Below the pieces are notes generated by a model. It was given only the letters and a program-made list of their open reading frames with translations. It did no database searches and was not told the origin of the DNA. From JAZIHH01 sp036678685 (GTDB lineage Bacteria; Bacillota; UBA4882; UBA10575), in contig JAZIHH010000020.1 in the NCBI GenBank assembly GCA_036678685.1, positions 1 through 64,000 on the forward strand: 64,000 nt of DNA. Direction: 5' to 3'. A program made the translations under genes and the position numbers. This document shows positions 26,422-34,184 of the stretch, piece by piece. Within the stretch, counting starts at the first letter, position 1. Each line of letters starts with the position of its first letter.

Positions 26422-27096
26422 TTGCGTGTCAGAATATGGTGGGTCCTAATTTTATTGTTGATCGCCACGGCGCTGATCTTCGCCGCCGGTTGGACCGTCC
26501 GGGACCGGGCGGTCGTGGCCTTTGCCACCGGCAATCTGCTCCGCCTTCATGTGGTGGCCAACAGCGACAGTGAAATTGACCAGGCGGTGAAGTTAAAGGT
26601 CAGGGACAGAATTCTTGCCGAGACGGAAAAGATCGTCACCGCCCGTACCCGGGAGGAGGCCCAGGCCCTCTTGGAGGAAAACCGGGTGAGGCTGGTGCGC
26701 GCCGCTGAGGATGAATTGCGGAAACACGGTCTTTCCTACCGGGTGCAGCTGGAGATCGGCCGGTATCATTTTCCGGAAAAAAGTTACCCCTTTGGGGTTT
26801 TACCGGGAGGCCTTTACTACGCCCTCCGGCTGGTCTTGGGGGAGGGAACCGGGGAAAACTGGTGGTGTGTCCTGTATCCTCCGGTTTGTCATTTAACAAC
26901 CGAAGAAAAAACCTGGAAAAAACCGGGGGAAGAAATCCGTTTCCGGTGGAAAGCCTGGGAGAGATGGCAGGAGAAAAAAGAGGAATTGAACATCGGGGCT
27001 TTGGGCAAATGGTGTAAATATTTACAATTGGCCGGCATTCCCTGGGCCGTATCCCTTCCGGGCGAGGGAAGGGAGGAAACGGATCCGGGTTGGTAA
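26422..27096 (+). CDS. spoIIR: stage II sporulation protein R
   Basis: SpoIIR is secreted from the forespore and triggers SpoIIGA processing of pro-sigma-E in the mother cell. It has an N-terminal signal/anchor (about residues 5-22), then the family core LRLHVVANSDSEIDQAVKLKVRD and, in the second half, FPFGVLPGG-like SYPFGVLPGGLYYALRLVLG with GENWWCVLYPPVC. The length of 224 residues fits. The TTG start lies 3 bases after the sigG stop, so the pair is co-transcribed, matching shared sigma-F control. Confidence 0.93.
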   Translation: MRVRIWWVLILLLIATALIFAAGWTVRDRAVVAFATGNLLRLHVVANSDSEIDQAVKLKVRDRILAETEKIVTARTREEAQALLEENRVRLVRAAEDELRKHGLSYRVQLEIGRYHFPEKSYPFGVLPGGLYYALRLVLGEGTGENWWCVLYPPVCHLTTEEKTWKKPGEEIRFRWKAWERWQEKKEELNIGALGKWCKYLQLAGIPWAVSLPGEGREETDPGW

Positions 27097-27120
27097 AGCA
27101 GGGTAACAGAGGTCATTTTA

Positions 27121-27146
27121 ACCACCGGTGAAAACCGGTGGTTTTT
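27121..27146 (+). terminator. rho-independent terminator after spoIIR
   Basis: The stem ACCACCGG/CCGGTGGT (27121-27128 with 27135-27142) is followed by TTTT. Confidence 0.85.
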
Positions 27147-27163
27147 CTATTCCTGCTTTCAGG

Positions 27164-27192
27164 TTGACAGTAATTAATAGTTGAGTTAGACT
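27164..27192 (+). promoter_or_regulatory. sigma-A-type promoter of the two-component operon
   Basis: TTGACA (27164-27169), a 17-base spacer and TAGACT (27187-27192) lie between the spoIIR terminator and the response-regulator gene. The -35 is perfect and the -10 matches 4 of 6. Confidence 0.55.
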
Positions 27193-27230
27193 GAAATTAT
27201 AAGCCGTTGATTGTTAAAGGAGGCATGGAA

Positions 27231-27932
27231 GTGTCAAAAGAAAGAATACTTATAATCGAAGATGAAGCCAATATCATGGAATTGGTAGCCTATAATTTGG
27301 AGAAAGAAGGCTGGGTTGTTTCCCGGGCGGCAACCGGCGAGGACGGATGGGAGAAAGTCCAGAATGAACACCCGGATCTGGTCATTCTCGATTTGATGCT
27401 TCCCGGGATTGACGGTATGGAGGTCTGCCGCCGGATTCGCCAAACCAAACTGACCCGGGATATTCCCATTATTATTCTTACCGCCAAGGCGGAAGAGGCC
27501 GACCGGGTTTTGGGCCTGGAGTCCGGAGCCGACGATTACGTGACCAAACCCTTCTCCCCGCGGGAACTGGTGGCCCGGGTCCGGGCGGTTCTCCGGCGGG
27601 CGGACAAGAACTTCTCGTTGGAAGAGAAGGAAACCTTGACGCTCGGCCCGATCAAGATGGATCTGCGCCGGCATAAAGTGATGGTCCGGGGCGAGGAGGT
27701 GGAACTTACTCCCAAGGAATTTGACTTGCTCCATTTGTTGCTCTCCCATCCCGGACGAGCCTTTTCCCGTGAGTATCTTCTGGAAAACCTTTGGGGGTAT
27801 GAGTTTTTCGGGGACACCAGGACCGTGGATGTCCATGTCCGCCGTCTGCGGCAAAAGATCGAGGATGATCCGGCCCAGCCCTATTGGCTGGAGACTGTGC
27901 GGGGTGTGGGGTATCGAATGCGGGAGGAATAA
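27231..27932 (+). CDS. OmpR/PhoP-family response regulator
   Basis: The receiver domain (about residues 4-120) has the acidic pair IIEDEANI, the phospho-acceptor Asp in LVILDLMLPGIDGMEVC, and the switch Thr and Lys in ILTAKAEE and DDYVTKPFSPREL. The C-terminal winged helix ends with DTRTVDVHVRRLRQKIE and GVGYRM. It pairs with the PAS-containing kinase 3 bases downstream, as in PhoPR of Gram-positives, so phosphate starvation is the likely signal. The GTG at 27231 is 7 bases after AAAGGAGG; an ATG at 27225 is too close. Confidence 0.9.
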   Translation: MSKERILIIEDEANIMELVAYNLEKEGWVVSRAATGEDGWEKVQNEHPDLVILDLMLPGIDGMEVCRRIRQTKLTRDIPIIILTAKAEEADRVLGLESGADDYVTKPFSPRELVARVRAVLRRADKNFSLEEKETLTLGPIKMDLRRHKVMVRGEEVELTPKEFDLLHLLLSHPGRAFSREYLLENLWGYEFFGDTRTVDVHVRRLRQKIEDDPAQPYWLETVRGVGYRMREE

Positions 27933-27934
27933 AC

Positions 27935-29245
27935 ATGCAACGCTTCCGTATTCAATTCGTTGCCGGACTCACTCTTTTACTTCTCCCCGTGCTGTTTTCC
28001 CCGGGTTTTTGGCGCAGTCCCCGCTTTTCGGTTTTATGCGCCGGGTGGTTTTTACTCGGCGGTTATCTGCTGTTTCATTATTTTATTAAGCCGGTGGGGC
28101 AATTGGAATCATTCCTTCCCGAGACCCATACTTTTTCCTATAAAGAACTGATGGGGGAGGTTTTTGCCCGCCTGGAAACGTTACAGGCCCAAGCCCGGCG
28201 GGAAGCCAAGGAACGGGAAAACATGGTTTCCATCTTGTTTGCCATGGTGGAAGGGGTGATTACCACTGATTCCAGCGGCCGGATTGCCTTTATCAACCCG
28301 GCGGCGGAACGGATCTTTAACCTGGAGCGGGGTGCGGCCGTTGGCAAGTTTCCCCGCGAGATCTGGCGCGAGTTTGAACTGGTGGAAATGTTCCACCAGG
28401 TTTTTGTCACCGGCCAACCCCAGAACCGGGAGATGGTCCTGGACCCCCCGCTCAAAAGACATTTAAATTTGGAATTGGTCCCCATCCGCCCGGGGGAAGA
28501 CGAAGAAGTGCAGGGCGTCCTGGCCGTGGTGCGGGACGTCACCCGTCTGCGCCACTTGGAGAATATGCGCACGGAATTTGTGGCCAATGTCTCCCATGAG
28601 CTGCGCACGCCCCTGACTTCCGTCAAGGGCTTTGTGGAAACCCTGCTGGACGGGGGATTGGAAAACAAAGAAGCGACCAAGAGATTCTTGACCATTATTT
28701 ACCAGGAAACCGACCGTTTAAACCGTTTGATCAGCGATCTTTTGGACCTTTCCCGTCTCGAATCCGGCGAGACCGAACTGAAAAGGACCCGGGTCTACCT
28801 GGCGCCGTTGGTGGAAGAGGTCAGGCAGACCTTACAAACGCGTCTGGACCAGAAGGAACTCAGTTTCTCCGTGGAACTGGGTCCGACCCCGGTCTGGGCC
28901 GATGAGGACCAGATCCGGGAGGTCATCGTCAACCTGCTGGATAATGCCATCAAGTATACGCCCGCCGGGGGTTCGATTAAAGTAACGGAAGTGGAAAACG
29001 GAGAAATGCAGGAGTTTATTGTTTGCGACACCGGAATCGGGATTCCCAAGGAGAATATCCCCCGGATTTTTGAACGTTTTTACCGGGTGGATAAAGCCCG
29101 CTCCAGGGAGATGGGCGGTACCGGACTGGGGCTGTCCATTGTCAAGCATATCATCGAACGCCATGACGGGAAAGTCTGGGTCGAGAGCGAGCCGGAGAAG
29201 GGAACATGTGTCCATTTCACCTTGCCAAAATTTGTCCGGGGTTAG
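27935..29245 (+). CDS. sensor histidine kinase with PAS domain (PhoR-like)
   Basis: Two membrane segments lie in the first 50 residues with a very short outside loop, so the signal is probably sensed in the membrane or cytoplasm. A PAS domain (about residues 95-190, TTDSSGRIAFINPAAERIFN) is followed by the HisKA box FVANVSHELRTPLTSVKGF with the phospho-His. The HATPase domain has NLLDNAIKYTPAGG, CDTGIGIPKENIPRIFERF and GGTGLGLSIVKHI. No HAMP domain is evident. GGGAGGAAT overlaps the regulator stop and serves the ATG. Confidence 0.9.
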   Translation: MQRFRIQFVAGLTLLLLPVLFSPGFWRSPRFSVLCAGWFLLGGYLLFHYFIKPVGQLESFLPETHTFSYKELMGEVFARLETLQAQARREAKERENMVSILFAMVEGVITTDSSGRIAFINPAAERIFNLERGAAVGKFPREIWREFELVEMFHQVFVTGQPQNREMVLDPPLKRHLNLELVPIRPGEDEEVQGVLAVVRDVTRLRHLENMRTEFVANVSHELRTPLTSVKGFVETLLDGGLENKEATKRFLTIIYQETDRLNRLISDLLDLSRLESGETELKRTRVYLAPLVEEVRQTLQTRLDQKELSFSVELGPTPVWADEDQIREVIVNLLDNAIKYTPAGGSIKVTEVENGEMQEFIVCDTGIGIPKENIPRIFERFYRVDKARSREMGGTGLGLSIVKHIIERHDGKVWVESEPEKGTCVHFTLPKFVRG

Positions 29246-29275
29246 TGCCAGGTCGGATTTAAAACGGGGGTAAGG

Positions 29276-30037
29276 ATGGAGAGACTTCCCAAATATCTGG
29301 CCCGTTGCGGAGTGGCTTCCCGCCGGAAGGCGGAGGATCTGATCCGTAGCGGGCTGGTTGCGGTTAATGGCGAGATCGTTGCGGAACCGGGCCGGAAGAT
29401 TGATCCCGGCCGTGACCGGGTGACCGTGGGCGGGCGGGAAATTTACCCCCCGGAAGGCCCGGTTTACTTGCTTTTGCATAAACCGGCGGGGTATGTGACC
29501 ACGGCCCGGGATCCGTGGGGACGGCCCACGGTCATGGATCTGGTGCCGGAAAAAGGGGTCCGCCTCTTTCCCGCCGGCCGCCTGGATCTGGAGACCACCG
29601 GCCTTTTGCTTCTGACCAATGACGGCGAGGTTGTACAAGCCTTGACCCATCCCCGGTACGAGGTGCCCAAGGTCTATGAAGCCTTGGTGCAAGGGAAACT
29701 CGGCAAGGAGACCTTAACCAAACTACGGCGGGGAATCCTGTTGGAGGACGGGCCTACGTTGCCGGCAAAAGTTGAAATACTGACGGTTAAAGAAGGGAAT
29801 GCTATTTTAAGGATTACCGTTCGCGAGGGCAGGAAAAGATTGATCCGGCGTATGTGCGAAGCTGCCGGCCACCCGGTCCTGGCTTTAAAACGGGTTGCCA
29901 TGGGACCCCTTGTCCTCGGCGATTTACCCGCCGGAAAAGTACGTCCCTTGACCCCTGGGGAAATTGAAGGGCTCCGGGAAATACTGGGCCCAAAAGGGGA
30001 AAGAAAAAGGATAAAAAAAAGGAAGTTGACTATATGA
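29276..30037 (+). CDS. rluB: 23S rRNA pseudouridine synthase (RluB family)
   Basis: An S4 RNA-binding domain (RLPKYLARCGVASRRKAEDLI) precedes the catalytic domain with LLHKPAGYVTT, FPAGRLDLETTGLLLLTNDG (catalytic Asp) and VREGRKRLIRRMCEAAGHPV. RluB-type enzymes modify a uridine in helix 89-90 of 23S rRNA. The length of 253 residues is typical. The stop overlaps the next start by 4 bases, showing translational coupling. Confidence 0.9.
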   Translation: MERLPKYLARCGVASRRKAEDLIRSGLVAVNGEIVAEPGRKIDPGRDRVTVGGREIYPPEGPVYLLLHKPAGYVTTARDPWGRPTVMDLVPEKGVRLFPAGRLDLETTGLLLLTNDGEVVQALTHPRYEVPKVYEALVQGKLGKETLTKLRRGILLEDGPTLPAKVEILTVKEGNAILRITVREGRKRLIRRMCEAAGHPVLALKRVAMGPLVLGDLPAGKVRPLTPGEIEGLREILGPKGERKRIKKRKLTI

Positions 30038-31074
30038 CCTTTCGCTTTCTAACCGGACATTTTTCCAAGGAATTAGGGATCGATCTCGGTACGGCCAATT
30101 GTTTGGTTTACGAGCGGAATAAAGGATTGGTTATTCAGGAGCCGTCCGTGGTGGCGGTGAAAAAAAACTCCCATCATGTTCTGGCCGTCGGTGAGGAAGC
30201 CCGGCGGATGATCGGAAGGACGCCCGGGGATATCGTCGCGGTTCGTCCCTTGCGGGAGGGAGTAATCGCCAATTTTGAACTGACCAAGGAACTGATCCGC
30301 TACCTGATCCGGCGGGCCTGCCGGGGCCGCTTTTTCATCAAACCGCGGGTGGTCATCAGTATCCCCACGGGTACGACCGAGGTGGAGCGGCGGGCGGTGA
30401 TTGACGCCGCCGTCAACGCCGGGGTGCGGGAAGCCTACTTGATTGAAGAACCGGTGGCCGCGGCGATCGGGGCCGGCCTCCCTGTGCACGAGCCGGTGGG
30501 GAATATGGTAATTAACATCGGCGGCGGGACCAGCGATGTGGCTGTGATTTCCCTGGGCGGGGTTGTCTCCGGCCTTTCGGTCCGGGTCGGCGGCGATGCC
30601 ATGGATAATGCCGTCGCCAGGTACATCCGGAAAAAATATAACTTAATCATTGGCGAACGAACGGCGGAGGAGATCAAGATTGCCCTGGGCTCCGCTTTTC
30701 CTCTTCCGGAGGAGACCACCGGCGAGGTGCGGGGCAGGGATCAGGTTAGCGGGTTGCCGCGGACCATTGAGGTCAGTACCGAGGAAATACGGGAGGCGCT
30801 TAAAGAACCGGTGGATAGTATTGTTGCCGCCATCCGGCAGGTGGTGGAGCAAACTCCGCCGGAACTGGTGGCGGATATCATGAATGAGGATGTAATTATG
30901 ACCGGGGGAGGAGCTTTGTTAAAAGGTTTTGACCAGCGGATCGGTGGGGAATTGGGGATGAAGATGAAAGTGGCCGACGACCCGCTGGCCTGCGTGGTCC
31001 TGGGAGCGGGAAAAACCCTGGAACACCTGCCCGTCCTCAAAAGGGTGCTCATCGGCCCCAAGGGGTCGCTCTGA
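30034..31074 (+). CDS. mreB: MreB/Mbl-family rod-shape actin homologue
   Basis: MreB filaments direct lateral wall synthesis on the inner membrane face. The actin fold is marked by LGIDLGTANCLVY (phosphate 1), VVISIPTGTTEVERRAV, LIEEPVAAAIGAGLPV, NIGGGTSDVAVISLGG (phosphate 2), VGGDAMDNAVARYIRKK, IGERTAEEIKI and MTGGGALLKG (adenosine). There is a short N-terminal extension (TFRFLTGHF) that could be amphipathic and bind membrane. It may be mreB, mbl or mreBH; mreCD are not adjacent. Confidence 0.92.
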   Translation: MTFRFLTGHFSKELGIDLGTANCLVYERNKGLVIQEPSVVAVKKNSHHVLAVGEEARRMIGRTPGDIVAVRPLREGVIANFELTKELIRYLIRRACRGRFFIKPRVVISIPTGTTEVERRAVIDAAVNAGVREAYLIEEPVAAAIGAGLPVHEPVGNMVINIGGGTSDVAVISLGGVVSGLSVRVGGDAMDNAVARYIRKKYNLIIGERTAEEIKIALGSAFPLPEETTGEVRGRDQVSGLPRTIEVSTEEIREALKEPVDSIVAAIRQVVEQTPPELVADIMNEDVIMTGGGALLKGFDQRIGGELGMKMKVADDPLACVVLGAGKTLEHLPVLKRVLIGPKGSL

Positions 31075-31187
31075 ACGGTTTTTAACGGCGAACTTGCCGG
31101 CCGCCGGATTTTTTCCGCCCGGAAAAAAGGAATTCCCCCGCTCCGGAGGGAATTTACTTAGTAGCTCAGGAAGAAAGGTGGAGTTGG

Positions 31188-31901
31188 ATGCAGGTTCGTA
31201 ACAGGCTGTTGGGGATCGGGCTCGCTTCAGTCCTTCTCGGGATGTTGTTCGTCCTGCAACTGCGGGCGGAGACAGGCATCCGCCGGCACCTTCCTTACCG
31301 GAATATCAGTCAGATTGCCTCTTATATCCACCGGCTGGAAACAGAGATAAAACGCCTGGAAGAGCAGAACAGGAGTTTCCGGCGGCAACTCCAAAAGTAC
31401 GATGTGGATCAAGAATTAAGAGACCTGCGCATAGCCTCGGGTTTTTACCCCCTGCGCGGTCCGGGGCTGGAGATTGTGCTGACCGATTCGGCCAAACAAG
31501 GGGCGACTTTTATCGACCCCAACCTGCTCCTGGTCCACTATGACCACTTGGCCCTTCTGGTGAACGAATTGTGGGTCGCCGGGGCGGAGGCCGTAGCAGT
31601 AAACGGGGAACGGATTGTTCCTGGCACCGGGTTCAGTTGCGCCGGCTCGATTATCCTGGTGGGAAGTAAAAAAGTGGCACCCCCGTATCTCATCCGGGCG
31701 ATCGGGGACCGGAAGACCCTGAAAGCCGCCCTGACCATGCCCGGCGGGTTTATCGAACGACAGATCCACCCCTTTGACTTGGGAATTACGATTACGGAAA
31801 AAGACGACCTTTATATCCCTCCCTGCCGGGGGGGTATGGTTTTTTCCTACGCCCGGGTGGTGGCGGAGGAAGACCCGGAGAAGGAAGGTGAGGACCGGTG
31901 A
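31188..31901 (+). CDS. DUF881 (YlxW/YlxX-like) membrane-anchored protein
   Basis: An N-terminal signal anchor (LLGIGLASVLLGMLFVLQL) and a coiled-coil stretch (YIHRLETEIKRLEEQNRSFRR, residues about 45-65) precede the DUF881 core: GPGLEIVLTDS, LLVHYDHLALLVNELWVAGAEA, VNGERI and a C-terminal LKAALTMPGGFIERQ. In Bacillus the paralogues YlxW/YlxX lie near division genes. It overlaps the sbp gene by 4 bases, the usual pair. Confidence 0.85.
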   Translation: MQVRNRLLGIGLASVLLGMLFVLQLRAETGIRRHLPYRNISQIASYIHRLETEIKRLEEQNRSFRRQLQKYDVDQELRDLRIASGFYPLRGPGLEIVLTDSAKQGATFIDPNLLLVHYDHLALLVNELWVAGAEAVAVNGERIVPGTGFSCAGSIILVGSKKVAPPYLIRAIGDRKTLKAALTMPGGFIERQIHPFDLGITITEKDDLYIPPCRGGMVFSYARVVAEEDPEKEGEDR

Positions 31902-32242
31902 TTATTCTCGTCCCCCTCCTGGGACTGGCGTTGGGGATGGTCCTCGCCCGCCTGCTTCCCTGGGAGATCCCCCTGGTCTGGGTAAGATATTCACCACTGG
32001 TTATTTTAGTCCTGCTCGACGCCGTTGTGGACGGGCTCCGCGCTCTCCGGCAGAAAGAGTTGGTTTTAGCCGGCTTTTGGGTGAGTTTTCTGACCCGTGC
32101 CGCAGGGGCGGTTTTCCTGGTTTACCTCGGTGATCTGATGGGAGTCGATCTTTTTACCGCCGTGGCGGTGGTTTTTAGTCTCCGGCTTTTTGGCAGCCTT
32201 TCCCGGATGGGGAGGGAATTATTTAAGAAAAAACCGTTCTAA
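31898..32242 (+). CDS. sbp: small basic protein Sbp (DUF1290)
   Basis: About 114 residues in three or four hydrophobic segments, with the family pattern LGLALGMVLARLLPWEIP, YSPLVILVLLDAVVDGLRAL and DLFTAVAVVFSLRLFGSLS. Its role is unknown; it is conserved next to DUF881 genes close to ftsAZ in many Firmicutes, although ftsAZ is not seen here. The GTG start overlaps the previous stop. Confidence 0.85.
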   Translation: MIILVPLLGLALGMVLARLLPWEIPLVWVRYSPLVILVLLDAVVDGLRALRQKELVLAGFWVSFLTRAAGAVFLVYLGDLMGVDLFTAVAVVFSLRLFGSLSRMGRELFKKKPF

Positions 32243-32252
32243 CCCCCAAAGA

Positions 32253-32278
32253 CCTGCCCTCCGGCAGGCTTTCTCTTT
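32253..32278 (+). terminator. rho-independent terminator after sbp
   Basis: The stem CCTGCC/GGCAGG with a CTCC loop is followed by the pyrimidine-rich tail CTTTCTCTTT. Confidence 0.7.
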
Positions 32279-32320
32279 AAAATTGACGATAAAAACTGGG
32301 TCAACGGAGGGAGAGGATTC

Positions 32321-33190
32321 ATGTATGATATACTGGTGATCGGAGGCGGCCCGGCAGGGCTTTCCGCGGCCATTAACGCCGGGCGGCGTAACAAGAAGGT
32401 AATGGTGGCGGCCAAGGAAGAAATCAGCAACAAACTGCTGCCGGCCGGCCGCATCGAAAACTATCCCGGCTTATGGGGTTTGAGCGGCCGGGAATTGGCG
32501 GAGAGGTTCCGGGAGCACGCCGCCGGCAACGGGGTGGAGATCCGGGAGGAAGAAATTCTCTATCTCGAGCAAGGGGAGAAACATTTTGTGGCCGCCGGCA
32601 AAAACGGTTCCTACGAGGCGAAAACGGTGATTTTGGCCACGGGCGTGCCGCAACAGGCTTCCATTCCCGGGGAGAGCAGGCTGGCCGGCCGGGGGGTCAG
32701 TTACTGCGCCACTTGTGACGGGATGTTTTTTCGCGGGAAAAAGGTAATGGTCATCTCCGAACTCCCCGCCGGAGAGCGGGAAGCCGCCTTTTTGGCTGGT
32801 CTCTGCGAAAAAGTATATTACCTGCCGCTGTATAAAGGCGACTACCGGCTGGCGCCCGGGGTGGAACTGATTTCCGGGAAACCTTTGCGCCTGGAGGGGG
32901 AAGAGACGTTGTCCCGCGTGGTTACCTCGGAAGGCGAGTACCAGGTGGAAGGGGTTTTTCTTGAACGGGCCGGCTTGCCCCCGGAGAAGCTTTTTCCCGG
33001 ATTGCGTCTGGAAAACGGGGGAATCAGCGTGGACCGGAAAATGGCCACCGCCGTGCCGGGTTTGTTTGCCGCCGGCGACTGTACCGGCCGTCCGTGGCAA
33101 ATTGCCAAAGCCGTAGGCGAAGGGCAGGTGGCGGCGTTGTCGGCTGTAGAGTATTTGGCCGGGAGCGACAGGGGGGAAAGGAAGTTTTAA
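32321..33190 (+). CDS. thioredoxin-reductase-like flavoprotein without an obvious NADPH motif
   Basis: FAD binding is clear from VIGGGPAGLSAAINAGRR and from AVPGLFAAGDCTGRPWQIAKAVGEG near the C-terminus. The redox-active pair is in SYCATCDGMFF. The second Rossmann domain, which in normal TrxB has a GGGDSA-type loop and an HRR motif, instead reads VMVISELPAGEREAAFL, so NADPH binding is doubtful. The length of 289 residues and this loss resemble the ferredoxin-dependent flavin thioredoxin reductases described in Clostridium, which I infer as the most likely class. No thioredoxin gene is adjacent. Confidence 0.8.
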   Translation: MYDILVIGGGPAGLSAAINAGRRNKKVMVAAKEEISNKLLPAGRIENYPGLWGLSGRELAERFREHAAGNGVEIREEEILYLEQGEKHFVAAGKNGSYEAKTVILATGVPQQASIPGESRLAGRGVSYCATCDGMFFRGKKVMVISELPAGEREAAFLAGLCEKVYYLPLYKGDYRLAPGVELISGKPLRLEGEETLSRVVTSEGEYQVEGVFLERAGLPPEKLFPGLRLENGGISVDRKMATAVPGLFAAGDCTGRPWQIAKAVGEGQVAALSAVEYLAGSDRGERKF

Positions 33191-34020
33191 GAGGGAAACG
33201 GGAGGTAAAGGCAGAACAACGCCGGGAAAAGGAACGGCTGGATCTTGTCGTTGTCCGGCGGGGGCTGGCGGAAAGCAGGGAAAAAGCCCGTACCCTTATC
33301 ATGACCGGCCGTGTTATGATTAACGGGAAGATTGTGGATAAACCGGGGACCCGGGTGGCCGGCGATGTTGAGATCAGTATCAAAGAAGAACTCCCCTACG
33401 TGAGCCGGGGCGGGCAGAAGCTGGCCCACGCTTTACAGGTTTTTCCTGTGCAGGTGCGGGACCGGATCTGCCTTGACGCCGGGGCGTCCACCGGGGGATT
33501 TACCGACTGTCTTTTGCAGAACGGTGCCCGTTTGGTGATGGCGGTGGATGTCGGTTATGGGCAACTGGCCTGGAAACTGCGGCAGGATCCGCGGGTCATC
33601 GTCATGGAAAAGACCAATGTCCGCCATCTCAGCCCGTCTGCTCTCCCCTATACCCCCAGCCTGCTGACGGCGGATCTTTCTTTTATTTCTCTCGCAAAAG
33701 TGCTGCCGATCTTTGTCACCCTCCTGCCGGAGGAGGGCGAAATCATCGCTCTGGTCAAACCCCAGTTCGAGGCGGGCCGGGAAAAGGTGGGCAAAAAGGG
33801 GGTGGTCAGGTCGGCGGCCACCCATAAGCAGGTCCTGGCCGAAGTCTTGGCGGCTGCCGAAAAGACCGGGCTGAAGTTTGGCGGCCTCACCCCCTCCCCC
33901 CTGCGGGGGCCGGAGGGTAATATCGAGTTTTTGGTATACTGGAAAAGGGCGGGAGAGGTGGCACCCTATCCCGATTTGGACCAGGTCGTGGCCTGGGCCC
34001 AAAATAATGTTGGAAAATAA
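33094..34020 (+). CDS. tlyA: TlyA-family rRNA methyltransferase (S4 plus FtsJ domains)
   Basis: The S4 domain (RLDLVVVRRGLAESREKARTL) is followed by a Rossmann methyltransferase domain with LPYVSRGGQKLAHAL, CLDAGASTGGFTDCLL (SAM site), VDVGYGQLAW, LLTADLSFISL and ALVKPQFEAGREKV. TlyA 2'-O-methylates rRNA. The start is uncertain: normal members begin about 5 residues before RLDL, but no ATG, GTG or TTG exists in frame there. The only canonical start is the ATG at 33094, 97 bases inside the preceding gene. A CTG at 33238 is the nearest alternative. Confidence 0.85.
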   Translation: MANCQSRRRRAGGGVVGCRVFGRERQGGKEVLRGKREVKAEQRREKERLDLVVVRRGLAESREKARTLIMTGRVMINGKIVDKPGTRVAGDVEISIKEELPYVSRGGQKLAHALQVFPVQVRDRICLDAGASTGGFTDCLLQNGARLVMAVDVGYGQLAWKLRQDPRVIVMEKTNVRHLSPSALPYTPSLLTADLSFISLAKVLPIFVTLLPEEGEIIALVKPQFEAGREKVGKKGVVRSAATHKQVLAEVLAAAEKTGLKFGGLTPSPLRGPEGNIEFLVYWKRAGEVAPYPDLDQVVAWAQNNVGK

Positions 34021-34060
34021 TTAAAACTTTTGAACTTAAAGTCACCAATATCAGACACTA

Positions 34061-34089
34061 TTGACAAACATTGTCTTTTATGTTTTAAT
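34061..34089 (+). promoter_or_regulatory. strong sigma-A-type promoter
   Basis: TTGACA (34061-34066), a 17-base spacer and TTTAAT (34084-34089). Transcription would begin near 34096, immediately before the perfect hairpin at 34101-34137. Confidence 0.6.
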
Positions 34090-34100
34090 ATAAATGAAAC

Positions 34101-34137
34101 ATATAAGGCATTCTGTTGACGACAGAATGCCTTATAT
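34101..34137 (+). other. perfect 16-bp hairpin at the 5' end of the predicted transcript
   Basis: The arms ATATAAGGCATTCTGT (34101-34116) and its exact complement (34122-34137) enclose the loop TGACG, followed by CTATTTTTGG. It begins about 5 bases after the expected start of transcription from the promoter at 34061. It could be an attenuator/terminator giving a tiny RNA, a 5' stabiliser for the Gre-like mRNA, or the tlyA terminator. Confidence 0.6.
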
Positions 34138-34184
34138 CTATTTTTGGATTTTACCATTAAATGGGCAAGAAAGGAGGGGTGAAG

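Noticed and set aside
31120..31156. Terminator between mreB and the DUF881 gene (GGAATTCCC...GGGAATT)
   Set aside because: The inverted repeat is not followed by a T-run and the genes probably share a transcript.
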